Virus record (IMG/VR): IMGVR_UViG_3300046001_007206
Span: 1 to 20,640 of that record
From: a virus
DNA length: 20,640 nucleotides
Reading direction: 5' to 3' (one strand)
Shown here: one piece after another, positions 7,096 to 13,501 of the stretch
How positions within the stretch are numbered: the stretch's first letter is position 1
Layout of the letters: every line of letters starts with the position of its first letter
Notes under the pieces: model-generated
What the model was told of the DNA's origin: nothing
Seen by the model: only the letters and a program-made list of their open reading frames with translations
Database searches by the model: none
Translations under genes and position numbers: made by a program

Positions 7096-7790
7096 TGTTA
7101 GTTGAATCAAAAATAAATGGTAAGAAGTGGTTGTGGGTTAATATACAAAAAACCGCAACCACTTCGACATTAAAAACTTTCTTTCCAGAGAAAGAATATA
7201 ATCAGCAATCACATCAAATTTATGTTGATTTGGTTCGAATGTATGGATACCACGATACATTTACAATGGTAAGAGATCCTATTGATAGATTTTTATCGGG
7301 GATAAATCATTTATTCAGCGTGTGTGAATGTAAACGATGTATAATAGATGTAACCATACCGACAACAACCGAAGAAGTTATTTTGTTTCTTAGTGACATG
7401 TTACGACTAAAAAAGAAAACACCAAATTTTTTTGAAACTGCTTATAGAAATTCACAAAATAGTTTACATTTAGAAGTGGTGAATAGTATACAAAAAAGAT
7501 TTTCTCGTAATATTACAGTAGGTGATGTACAATGTATTCGTTGGCCAGTAATAATACCTCAACACTATATCTTACACAAAGCAACAAATATAAAAATTTT
7601 TAAATATGAACAAATAGAACAGTTTTTTCATTTTGTAGAGACTGAACTAGGATACAGCGTAGTACAAGAAAAATTTAGAAACTACACAAATAAACTAAGT
7701 AATGTTGATGTGAATAATTCCACATTAAGAACTTTGATATATGAATTACACAAAGAAGATTTTAAATTATACGGTTATAACATATGTTAG
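7095..7790 (+). CDS. sulfotransferase-like protein, copy 1
   Basis: A 231-residue protein with the two landmarks of the PAPS-dependent sulfotransferase superfamily (P-loop-like fold). VNIQKTATTST at about 15-25 corresponds to the 5'-phosphosulfate loop, with Gln where IPKTAST-type enzymes have Pro. VRDPIDRFLSG at 59-69 corresponds to the 3'-phosphate-binding motif. A four-cysteine cluster (CECKRC, around 77-82) may add a zinc or disulfide feature. It would move sulfate from PAPS to a sugar or protein hydroxyl. The next gene is a diverged tandem copy with the same first six residues, overlapping by seven bases. Confidence 0.75.
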   Translation: MLVESKINGKKWLWVNIQKTATTSTLKTFFPEKEYNQQSHQIYVDLVRMYGYHDTFTMVRDPIDRFLSGINHLFSVCECKRCIIDVTIPTTTEEVILFLSDMLRLKKKTPNFFETAYRNSQNSLHLEVVNSIQKRFSRNITVGDVQCIRWPVIIPQHYILHKATNIKIFKYEQIEQFFHFVETELGYSVVQEKFRNYTNKLSNVDVNNSTLRTLIYELHKEDFKLYGYNIC

Positions 7791-8482
7791 TTGAATCCAA
7801 AATTGATAAATCACAGTGGATATGGATTAATATACCCAAAACAGCATCAACATTTATTCGAAATTGTTTGTATGGAAATAAAAATATATTAGATGGACAA
7901 ACACACCTAACCTATTTAGAAAATGTGCATTTGTATGGGCAACAAAACGCATTTACCGTGGTACGAGATCCATTAACAAGATTTAAATCTGGATTAAATC
8001 ATATTTTTAGTGAATGTAATTGTGGTAAGTGTACTATCTTTTATGATCGACCGCCAACAACAATTGAGGTAGTTTCTTTTTTAAGTGATTTAGTAAAATT
8101 AAATAATAAACATGAAAATTTTCACTATTTATCATACCAAACAGGTTCCAGTAAACTTTGGTTGGAAATATTGAAAAGTATGCAAATAAATTTTATAAAA
8201 AGTAGAATATTGAATGATCCTTCCAATTGTGTAATGTGGGCTTTTATATTACCTCAATTTCTATACCTTGACAAAATACAAAGTCGGGATTATATTTTTA
8301 AATATGAAACATTAAACGACTGTGCAGAGTTTATACAGAATAGATTGGGATATACAGTAGATACATCGGTTAAACACAGACAATATTCATATAAACTTTC
8401 TAATGTAGATTTTACAAATAAAGAACTTTTGGATCTATTAAAAAATTATTATAAAGAAGATTATACTGAATTAAACTACTAA
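7784..8482 (+). CDS. sulfotransferase-like protein, copy 2
   Basis: A 232-residue paralogue of the preceding gene. It keeps MLVESKI at the start, the canonical INIPKTASTF phosphosulfate loop at about 15-24, and VRDPLTRFKSG at 60-70. The Cys cluster is conserved (CNCGKC), and both end in a similar YKLSNVD segment. Divergence is high, so the duplication is old or the two have different acceptors. This copy has the better 5' loop and is more likely active. There is no carbohydrate kinase or PAPS synthase in view, so PAPS would come from the host. Confidence 0.78.
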   Translation: MLVESKIDKSQWIWINIPKTASTFIRNCLYGNKNILDGQTHLTYLENVHLYGQQNAFTVVRDPLTRFKSGLNHIFSECNCGKCTIFYDRPPTTIEVVSFLSDLVKLNNKHENFHYLSYQTGSSKLWLEILKSMQINFIKSRILNDPSNCVMWAFILPQFLYLDKIQSRDYIFKYETLNDCAEFIQNRLGYTVDTSVKHRQYSYKLSNVDFTNKELLDLLKNYYKEDYTELNY

Positions 8483-8499
8483 AATTTAAAGAGGTTACT

Positions 8500-9123
8500 A
8501 TGCTCGACTACGAAGAAAAAGCCAAACAAAACCTAGAAAAGTTTAACGCATTTCTTGCCGACGATCCTCGGTTGGATAAATTAAATGAGATGTACGAAAC
8601 CTTCGGAGAACAGTTAATTACTGCACCTGCATCTGGACGAGTGCATTATCATAACGCATTTCCTGGTGGGTATCTTGATCATGTAGTTCGTGTAGCTGAA
8701 GCATCGATGAAAATGGCTACCATATACAAGTCCATGGGTGGTGTTATTGATTTTACTAAGCAGGAAATGATTTTTTCTGCACTACATCATGATCTTGGTA
8801 AATTAGGTAACGAACAAGGTGCGTATTATCTAGATCAAGATTCTGACTGGCATAGAAAGCGTGGTGAGATGTACAAGTATAACGAAAATATTCAGTATAT
8901 GCCGGTCACCGACCGAGCATTGTACATCCTACAGAAATTTGATATTTCCGTCACAGAGAAAGAATGGATTGCAATTAAGTTGTCCGATGGTATGTACGAT
9001 GATAGTAATAAAGCATATTTAAAAAACCACGGTGTATATCCCATGAAGACAAATCTACCGTATATCATTCATTGGGCAGATCATATGGCATGCACAGTTG
9101 AACGAGATCAGACGAAGTTTTAA
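8500..9123 (+). CDS. HD-domain phosphohydrolase
   Basis: A 207-residue metal-dependent phosphohydrolase of the HD superfamily. Metal-binding residues are readable in order: H61 in GGYLDHVVR, the HHDLGK motif at 96-101 with the His-Asp pair H97/D98, and D194 in IIHWADHMA near the C-terminus. Length fits single-domain HD proteins of phages. Substrates in the family include nucleotides, cyclic nucleotides and RNA ends (YhaM-like); the substrate here cannot be fixed. The start follows GAGG (8489-8492) at good distance. It is the last gene before the tRNA region. Confidence 0.85.
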   Translation: MLDYEEKAKQNLEKFNAFLADDPRLDKLNEMYETFGEQLITAPASGRVHYHNAFPGGYLDHVVRVAEASMKMATIYKSMGGVIDFTKQEMIFSALHHDLGKLGNEQGAYYLDQDSDWHRKRGEMYKYNENIQYMPVTDRALYILQKFDISVTEKEWIAIKLSDGMYDDSNKAYLKNHGVYPMKTNLPYIIHWADHMACTVERDQTKF

Positions 9124-9155
9124 TATTAAGAATTAATTAAGTTTTTATTTTGATA

Positions 9156-9183
9156 TTGACTACTGTGTATAATCTTGTATATT
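9156..9183 (+). promoter_or_regulatory. sigma70-type promoter for the first tRNA group
   Basis: TTGACT at 9156-9161, a 16-base spacer and TATATT at 9178-9183, fourteen bases before the first tRNA-like gene. A second TATAAT lies inside the spacer but is too close to the -35. Confidence 0.7.
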
Positions 9184-9196
9184 CATAGTAGACAAT

Positions 9197-9274
9197 GCAC
9201 TTATGGCGGAATTGGCAGACGCACCAGCCTTAGGAGCTGGCGGGAAACCGTGGGTTCGAATCCTACACCTTCCG
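9197..9274 (+). pseudogene. tRNA-Leu(UAG) with non-pairing acceptor stem
   Basis: The body is a good class II tRNA-Leu: a D-arm with GGCGGAATTGG, anticodon loop CTTAGGA (UAG), a short variable arm and T-arm GTGGG-TTCGAAT-CCTAC. The acceptor strands do not match: 5' GCACTTA (9197-9203) against 3' ACCTTCC (9267-9273) gives only two pairs, and base 73 is G rather than the A expected for Leu. The 5' end is identical to that of the tRNA-Leu at 9560; the 3' end is identical to that of the tRNA-Ser at 14551. It is probably a recombination hybrid that cannot fold normally. Confidence 0.75.
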
Positions 9275-9559
9275 TACATATAATTGTAGCGAATCATAGT
9301 GAGTAGTCCGGATAGGCGCTATGAATAACGACTTAGGGGGGCGTTGATAGGTGTGCCTAAGCCTTAACTATCTGCTCGGGATAGGTAAAGGGGAGCAACA
9401 AAAGCCGTAGAATGTCTTCCTCTATATTATAGTGGCGAGACTAGCATGGTGTTAGGGATGGCCTCTTAACATACGTCGATGAACTGCTGTTAGACAGTCA
9501 TTCTACTACTCATTGCCAGTTGAGGAAAGCGCGCGGGCTCATGACCCGAACTGGTATAC
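9275..9559 (+). ncRNA. structured non-coding island A
   Basis: A 285-base stretch between two Leu tRNAs with no gene but many hairpins. Pairs seen include CATAG 9295/CTATG 9319, CTTAGG 9332/CCTAAG 9356, TGCTC 9373/GAGCA 9393, an 8-bp closing stem GTAGAATG 9407-9414/CATTCTAC 9499-9506 that encloses TGTTA 9450/TAACA 9467, and CCAGTT 9516/AACTGG 9549 enclosing CGGG-CTCATGA-CCCG. The last hairpin resembles the anticodon arm of an initiator tRNA. G+C is higher than in nearby genes. No known RNA family was recognised. Confidence 0.45.
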
Positions 9560-9639
9560 GCACTTATGGCGGAATTGGTATACGCGCTTGTCTTAGGAAC
9601 AAGTCCGAAAGGATGGGGGTTCAAGTCCCTCTAAGTGCA
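9560..9639 (+). tRNA. tRNA-Leu(UAG)
   Basis: Acceptor GCACTTA/TAAGTGC pairs perfectly; anticodon loop CTTAGGA between CTTGT and ACAAG gives UAG. Class II variable arm TCC-GAAA-GGA, T-loop TTCAAGT, A73. It is the intact counterpart of the hybrid at 9197, and both have the same anticodon. Confidence 0.95.
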
Positions 9640-9725
9640 TATGTGGTGGTGGATACAAAATGAAACATATGTGCAGAAAAAACTGCATTTAACTACTGAA
9701 CATTACATCAAGGTTGACATTTAAT

Positions 9726-10217
9726 ATGAAAGTTTCAATTGGTCGATATCCAAAAGATCCTAATAAAACACAAAAAGTTAATGTTCGTATTGACAAATGG
9801 GATACATGGAGCATGGATGCCACGTTGGCGCACATCATTGTTCCCATGCTGAAACAGTTGAAAGCAACAAAGCATGGCGCACCTCTTGTTGAGCTGGAAG
9901 ATGTACCAGAACATCTTCGTTCAGAAAAAACAGATGAATATGGGGTAGATGCCACGCATTTTGAACGGTGGGATTGGGCCATGGATGAAATGATTTTTGC
10001 ATTTGAAAGCAAACTCATTGAATGGGAAGATCAGTTTTGGAAACGGTCACCAGAATTAGATGTAACAACCTATCCAGAAGATGCAGGTAAAGATATGATT
10101 CCTCTTCGTTGGAAAGATGAAGGTGATTGTGATTGGGATGGTATGCGTGAATATGGAACTCGTATACAAAATGGATTTCGGCTGTTTGGTAAATATTACC
10201 AACACTTGTGGGATTGA
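9726..10217 (+). CDS. conserved phage protein of T4-like phages, unknown function
   Basis: A 163-residue acidic, Trp-rich protein. I recognise the pattern (DTWSMDATLAHIIVPMLKQL, then LEDVPEHLR, FERWDWAMDEMI and a terminal NGFRLFGKYYQHLWD) as a family found widely in tailed phages and annotated as hypothetical. The frame opens with a TTG at 9714, but that leaves no room for a ribosome site; the ATG at 9726 has AAGG about 12 bases upstream and is preferred. Nearly every Trp and acidic position seems conserved, suggesting a structural or capsid-linked role, but this is not established. Confidence 0.85.
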   Translation: MKVSIGRYPKDPNKTQKVNVRIDKWDTWSMDATLAHIIVPMLKQLKATKHGAPLVELEDVPEHLRSEKTDEYGVDATHFERWDWAMDEMIFAFESKLIEWEDQFWKRSPELDVTTYPEDAGKDMIPLRWKDEGDCDWDGMREYGTRIQNGFRLFGKYYQHLWD

Positions 10218-10220
10218 TAA

Positions 10221-10313
10221 ATGATATCATCGATTTTAATTTTTAGTGTAGTTGCAATTATTGTGGTGGGTGGTACATTTCTAATTGCAAAATTTTTAGA
10301 AACGCAAGAATAG
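10221..10313 (+). CDS. 30-residue single-pass membrane peptide
   Basis: A short frame starts three bases after the previous stop and encodes 30 residues, beginning MISSILIFSVVAIIVVGG and ending FLETQE. It is one hydrophobic helix with a short acidic tail. It ends five bases before tRNA-Asn. No clear ribosome site is visible, but the position and clean helix make it plausible. Confidence 0.45.
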   Translation: MISSILIFSVVAIIVVGGTFLIAKFLETQE

Positions 10314-10318
10314 TATAT

Positions 10319-10391
10319 TCCCAGATAGCTCAGTTGGTAGATCCGCGCACTGTTAATGCGCTGGTCGGGGGTTCAAGTCCCTCTCTGGGAG
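10319..10391 (+). tRNA. tRNA-Asn(GUU)
   Basis: Acceptor TCCCAGA/TCTGGGA, anticodon loop CTGTTAA between GCGCA and TGCGC (GUU), T-loop TTCAAGT, G73 as expected for Asn. The D-stem is imperfect on its 3' side (GATC). Confidence 0.93.
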
Positions 10392-10417
10392 CTTTATAAA
10401 CATTAAGTAAAACAAAA

Positions 10418-11014
10418 ATGAAAAATTTAATTGTAGTAGGACATCCCGATAAAAAAAGTTTTTGTTATAATGGTATTTTTAAAACTATACAAGATACCTT
10501 GAAACAAGGTAATAACGAAGAAATACAAATAATTGATTTATATAAAGACGATCTTTCCATTAAAAAGAAAGAAGTTATCAATCACTACCAAGAGCTTGTA
10601 ACTTGGGCGGATCGTATTTATATTATCTCTCCTGTGTGGTGGTTTCGGTGCACCCCACTAATGGAAGAATTTTTTGATGTGGTATTTACACCTGGATTTG
10701 CATATAAATTTATTCCGTTGTTTCCTAAATACGGATATCCAAAACCATTGTTATCACATAAAAAAGTTCGGACATATTTAACGCACGGCGCACCCTCACT
10801 TCCTGTATATCTTTTATACTTTAATGCGGTGAAACTTCGATTGGTACTAGGAGTATATTCATTTGTCTTTGGATGGTTTAAAACAAAAACACGCCAATTC
10901 TGGAGTGTTCCGTTTGTAGACGAACATGTACGAATAAAATATCTTAAAAAGGTTGCACATGATGTATTAAAGGATTTAAAATGTGTAGGAAAAAATAAAA
11001 TTACACATTCGTAA
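10418..11014 (+). CDS. NAD(P)H-dependent oxidoreductase, flavodoxin-like fold
   Basis: A 198-residue protein of the flavodoxin-2 family (KefF/MdaB-type quinone reductases). The N-terminal LIVVGHPDKKSF (about 4-15) is the FMN/FAD phosphate-binding loop, and IYIISPVWWFRCTPLMEEFFD (about 67-87) is the second flavin-contacting segment, with the typical PxWW. It should use NAD(P)H to reduce quinones or similar acceptors in the cytoplasm. Length matches the family. Such enzymes are common in bacteria and rare in phages, so it is probably an acquired auxiliary gene. The base composition has become AT-rich like the phage. It sits between tRNA-Asn and the lipoprotein gene. Confidence 0.82.
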   Translation: MKNLIVVGHPDKKSFCYNGIFKTIQDTLKQGNNEEIQIIDLYKDDLSIKKKEVINHYQELVTWADRIYIISPVWWFRCTPLMEEFFDVVFTPGFAYKFIPLFPKYGYPKPLLSHKKVRTYLTHGAPSLPVYLLYFNAVKLRLVLGVYSFVFGWFKTKTRQFWSVPFVDEHVRIKYLKKVAHDVLKDLKCVGKNKITHS

Positions 11015-11049
11015 TTTTTAGTTTTGTTCATTTTTATTTGGAGAATAGT

Positions 11050-12201
11050 ATGAAAAAATTTTTGTTAGTAGCAGTTGCATCACTTTCACTCATGGCATGC
11101 ACAGATGATGTCATTACCACGCCTGCGTTTGAATCCAAGGTCACGACCATTGTGGTGACGCCCACCGCCTCCCAGTTAGAAATGGGGCGGACCGTCACGT
11201 TAACGGCAGTTGTCAAGGATCAGCGTGATTCTGTCATGACGGGCAAGACGGTGACATGGATGTCAAACAACACAACTGTTGCCACGGTTGTAACCGCGGT
11301 GGCCACTGCAGGCACGACCACGGCAACGGTCACGGGTGTCACCAAGGGCACGGCAAATATTGTCGCCTCGGTTGAAGGCAAGAGCACAACAATTCCTGTG
11401 TTCGTGGTTGATCCCACCGTCGCCACGGTCACTGTTACGGCAACGGTCCCCACATCGTTTTTCGTGGGAGAGACATTACAGGCAACGTCTACTGCACGAG
11501 ATGCCAGTAATAACGCCTTGACATCATTCATCACCACCTGGACATCAAGCGCGCCCACCGTTGCCTCTGTGTCTACGTCAGGATTGATCACGGCATTGAC
11601 GGCAGGCACCACCACCATCACGGCATCTTCTGGTGGAAAGACGGGCACGTTGAACATCACGGTGACCTTGGTCCCGGTTGCCCGTGTGGTTCTCACGTTG
11701 CCCAAGGCGGCACAGGTGGGACGTAGCACCAGTGTTGCGGCAGATTTGCTTAATAGTTCAGGCACGGCATTGTCAAGCACATCTCGTACATTTGGCTGGC
11801 ATAGCAGCAATGAGTCCATCGCCACGATTTCTGCAACAGGTGTCATCACTGGCCTTACCTACGGCAGCACGATTGTCACTTGCGTTGTTGAAAACAAAGT
11901 TGGCACATTGGTGGTGAATGTCACGGAAACGGGCATCAATTACATTGTGGTGTCACCTGATAGCTCAGACCTCAAGGTGGGTGCCACGCGCCAATACACC
12001 GCTACTGCGTTTGATGTTGATAGTGTGGCGTTGAGTGTGTCGGCATTGGCTGGTCGCCCGTTCACCTGGACCGTCGCCAATACGGAAACGGCACGAGTGT
12101 CCGATACAGGGCTTGTGTTGGGTATCGCTACAGGAACCACATTGGTGTCAGCTTCAATTGGAGCAGTTTCAGATAATGCAAAAGTGGTAATTGTTCCATA
12201 A
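11050..12201 (+). CDS. lipoprotein with four BIG2-type Ig-like repeats
   Basis: A 383-residue exported protein. GGAG (11040-11043) fixes the start at 11050, giving MKKFLLVAVASLSLMAC, a signal peptide with lipobox LMAC and acceptor Cys17. Four bacterial Ig-like repeats follow (about 33-112, 113-193, 195-280, 285-383), each with Thr/Val-rich strands and a GxxTGLxxGTTTI-like end (for example SGLITALTAGTTTITA). It would be anchored in a bacterial membrane facing outward. G+C and codon use are clearly higher than in neighbours, and the style is frequent in Gemmatimonadota, so recent acquisition from a host is likely. It could act in adhesion, surface masking or superinfection exclusion; none is shown. 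Confidence 0.88.
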   Translation: MKKFLLVAVASLSLMACTDDVITTPAFESKVTTIVVTPTASQLEMGRTVTLTAVVKDQRDSVMTGKTVTWMSNNTTVATVVTAVATAGTTTATVTGVTKGTANIVASVEGKSTTIPVFVVDPTVATVTVTATVPTSFFVGETLQATSTARDASNNALTSFITTWTSSAPTVASVSTSGLITALTAGTTTITASSGGKTGTLNITVTLVPVARVVLTLPKAAQVGRSTSVAADLLNSSGTALSSTSRTFGWHSSNESIATISATGVITGLTYGSTIVTCVVENKVGTLVVNVTETGINYIVVSPDSSDLKVGATRQYTATAFDVDSVALSVSALAGRPFTWTVANTETARVSDTGLVLGIATGTTLVSASIGAVSDNAKVVIVP

Positions 12202-12216
12202 CATATTATGATGGAT

Positions 12217-12291
12217 AACACGGCGGCCTGAACTGGGTGAGGCACCGCTTTCATAAGGCGGTTCATGTGGGTTCGAATCCCACCCGTGTTA
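12217..12291 (+). tRNA. tRNA with CAU anticodon (Met or Ile2)
   Basis: Acceptor AACACGG/CCGTGTT, D-stem GCCT/AGGC, anticodon loop TTCATAA between CCGCT and GGCGG, T-arm GTGGG-TTCGAAT-CCCAC, A73. It lacks the three G-C pairs of initiator tRNA and has a paired first base, so it is elongator Met or the AUA-reading Ile2; sequence alone does not decide. Confidence 0.9.
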
Positions 12292-12300
12292 CTAAAATTT

Positions 12301-12383
12301 GGGAGTGCGGCAACGTTGGAGAGTTGCCTTTGACTGTAAATCAAATGCCTTCGGCTGAGTAGGTTCGAATCCTTCCACTCCCA
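12301..12383 (+). tRNA. tRNA-Tyr(GUA)
   Basis: Acceptor GGGAGTG/CACTCCC, anticodon loop CTGTAAA between TTTGA and TCAAA (GUA), long variable arm TGCC-TTC-GGC as usual for bacterial Tyr, T-loop TTCGAAT, A73. One T-T mismatch lies in the T-stem. Confidence 0.93.
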
Positions 12384-12433
12384 CATTTACATAAACGATA
12401 CTTGGTGTAATTTCAAAAATTTAAATTTATTAT

Positions 12434-12507
12434 ACCCCCGTGGTCTAATTGGATAAGACAACATTCTTCTAAAGTGTCCGATGGGAGTTCAAATCTCTCC
12501 GGGGGTG
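12434..12507 (+). tRNA. tRNA-Arg(UCU)
   Basis: Acceptor ACCCCCG/CGGGGGT, anticodon loop CTTCTAA between ACATT and AGTGT (UCU, for AGA/AGG), T-arm GGGAG-TTCAAAT-CTCTC, G73. It serves the AGA codons common in this AT-rich phage. Confidence 0.93.
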
Positions 12508-12512
12508 CTTAC

Positions 12513-12595
12513 GGTGCGATGGCTGAGTGGCTGAAGGCAGGGGTCTGCAAAACCTTTGGAGAAATCCCACGCCAGTTCGAATCTGGCTCGCACCT
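12513..12595 (+). tRNA. class II tRNA with Cys anticodon (GCA)
   Basis: Acceptor GGTGCGA/TCGCACC and T-arm GCCAG-TTCGAAT-CTGGC are perfect. The D-arm (TGGCTGAGTGGCTGAAGGC) and a long variable arm (TGG-AGAAAT-CCCA) are those of a tRNA-Ser, yet the anticodon loop is CTGCAAA (GCA, Cys) and base 73 is T, the key Cys identity base. Normal bacterial tRNA-Cys is class I with a short variable loop. The anticodon stem has two G-T pairs. Class II tRNA-Cys-like molecules have been described in a few bacteria; this may be one. Confidence 0.88.
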
Positions 12596-12619
12596 TTTTA
12601 TATTATAGGAGATTATATT

Positions 12620-12775
12620 ATGGATAGTAAACAAGTCAAGAAAGTTGCAGCGAATTCAATAGCTATTATCGTAATAGTATTATTTGGAATTATTCTATTT
12701 ATTGGTGAAACAAATCCAACTATGTTACAAGGTGGTGATATTCAACATGCTATAGACACCGTACAGGACAAATGA
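12620..12775 (+). CDS. 51-residue single-pass membrane protein
   Basis: The frame opens earlier, inside the tRNA with the Cys anticodon, but AGGAG at 12608-12612 sets the start at ATG 12620. The 51-residue product has one membrane helix (about 12-29, SIAIIVIVLFGIILFIG) and a polar C-terminal tail ending HAIDTVQDK. Its TGA overlaps the ATG of the next membrane protein, so the two are probably co-translated and may form a pair. Function is unknown. Confidence 0.65.
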   Translation: MDSKQVKKVAANSIAIIVIVLFGIILFIGETNPTMLQGGDIQHAIDTVQDK

Positions 12776-13050
12776 AACACATATTATATGCAAAACCCAG
12801 AACACTGACCGACACCGAAGAACATATTATAGTAAAACGAAAGTGGTGGGCGGTTATACTACTAATAGTAGGTGGTATAATGTTAGCGGGTAGAATTCCT
12901 AATATTCCACCGGCAATTCCATACATATTTTTCTTTTTTGGCCACGGTGGAATGTTGCATAGTTTCTGGAAAAAACACGATTACCCAATGGGTATTGTCA
13001 ATTTAGCGTGGTTGCTTATTGATATCATCGGTATGATACGATGGTTGTAA
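12772..13050 (+). CDS. small three-helix membrane protein
   Basis: A 92-residue protein coupled to the preceding gene by an ATGA overlap. Hydrophobic stretches at about 24-40 (WWAVILLIVGGIMLAG), 45-58 (NIPPAIPYIFFFFG) and 73-92 (MGIVNLAWLLIDIIGMIRWL) suggest three membrane helices; the N-terminal 23 residues are polar. I do not recognise a family. The small helix pair and coupled partner might act together in the host membrane, for example in lysis timing or exclusion, which is inference. Confidence 0.68.
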   Translation: MKHILYAKPRTLTDTEEHIIVKRKWWAVILLIVGGIMLAGRIPNIPPAIPYIFFFFGHGGMLHSFWKKHDYPMGIVNLAWLLIDIIGMIRWL

Positions 13051-13148
13051 AATTACCATGTATAAAAATATATAAATTAAAGATCGAAAAACATATGCCA
13101 CCGAAGAGAAATTACAACTACTTGACAATATAAAAGAACGAGGTTATA

Positions 13149-13400
13149 ATGTTATCAAAGATGACACCAAATGATAAGTTAAAGTTAGTCGCTGCATTGA
13201 AAGATATGAGTACATCCATGACTCGTGTTGATGCGGAACGAGATTTGCAAAAGAACATTAAAAATGATATTAATAAAGAACTAGATTTGAGTAAAAAAGT
13301 TTTTTCGAAGTTAGCAAAAGTATACCACAAACAAAACTTTGCTGATGAAGTAGCAACGCATCAAGAGTTTGAATCGTTGTATGAGGAAGTTACAAAGTAA
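13149..13400 (+). CDS. dsbA: DsbA-like late-promoter-binding protein (T4 family)
   Basis: An 83-residue protein whose pattern matches the T4 DsbA family: KLVAALKDMSTSMTRVDAER (about 13-32), a central LSKKVFSKLAKVYHKQNF (about 49-66) and an acidic end FESLYEEV. In T4, DsbA binds double-stranded DNA near late promoters and enhances late transcription. The length is close to the T4 protein (about 89). GAGG lies six bases before the ATG. Presence of this gene is the best taxonomic marker in the window for a T4-like phage. The assignment is by remembered family pattern, not alignment. Confidence 0.8.
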   Translation: MLSKMTPNDKLKLVAALKDMSTSMTRVDAERDLQKNIKNDINKELDLSKKVFSKLAKVYHKQNFADEVATHQEFESLYEEVTK

Positions 13401-13408
13401 TGTGGATT

Positions 13409-13480
13409 GGAGCATTGGTCTATCGGTTAGGACGCTAGCCTGTCACGCTGGAAGGACGAGTTCGATTCTCGTATGTTCCG
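13409..13480 (+). tRNA. tRNA-Asp(GUC)
   Basis: Acceptor GGAGCAT/ATGTTCC, anticodon loop CTGTCAC between CTAGC and GCTGG (GUC), T-arm ACGAG-TTCGATT-CTCGT, G73 as expected for Asp. Confidence 0.94.
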
Positions 13481-13501
13481 TTTAACTTGTGAATATGATT
13501 T

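Noticed and set aside
9400-9510. Group I intron or RNase P RNA in island A
   Set aside because: GAGACTA and GAGGAAAG recall pieces of these RNAs, but the required partner segments are absent.
11220-11849. Long reverse-strand open frame inside the lipoprotein gene
   Set aside because: It is a shadow of the GC-richer Thr/Val codons of the forward gene, has no ribosome site and runs against all neighbours.
12527-12619. Upstream extension of the membrane peptide gene
   Set aside because: It would run through the Cys-anticodon tRNA; AGGAG marks the later start at 12620.
13077-13178. Open frame KDRKTYATEEKLQLLDNI before the DsbA-like gene
   Set aside because: It looks protein-like but has no usable start codon and overlaps the DsbA-like start; it may be a remnant, but the evidence is too thin to list.
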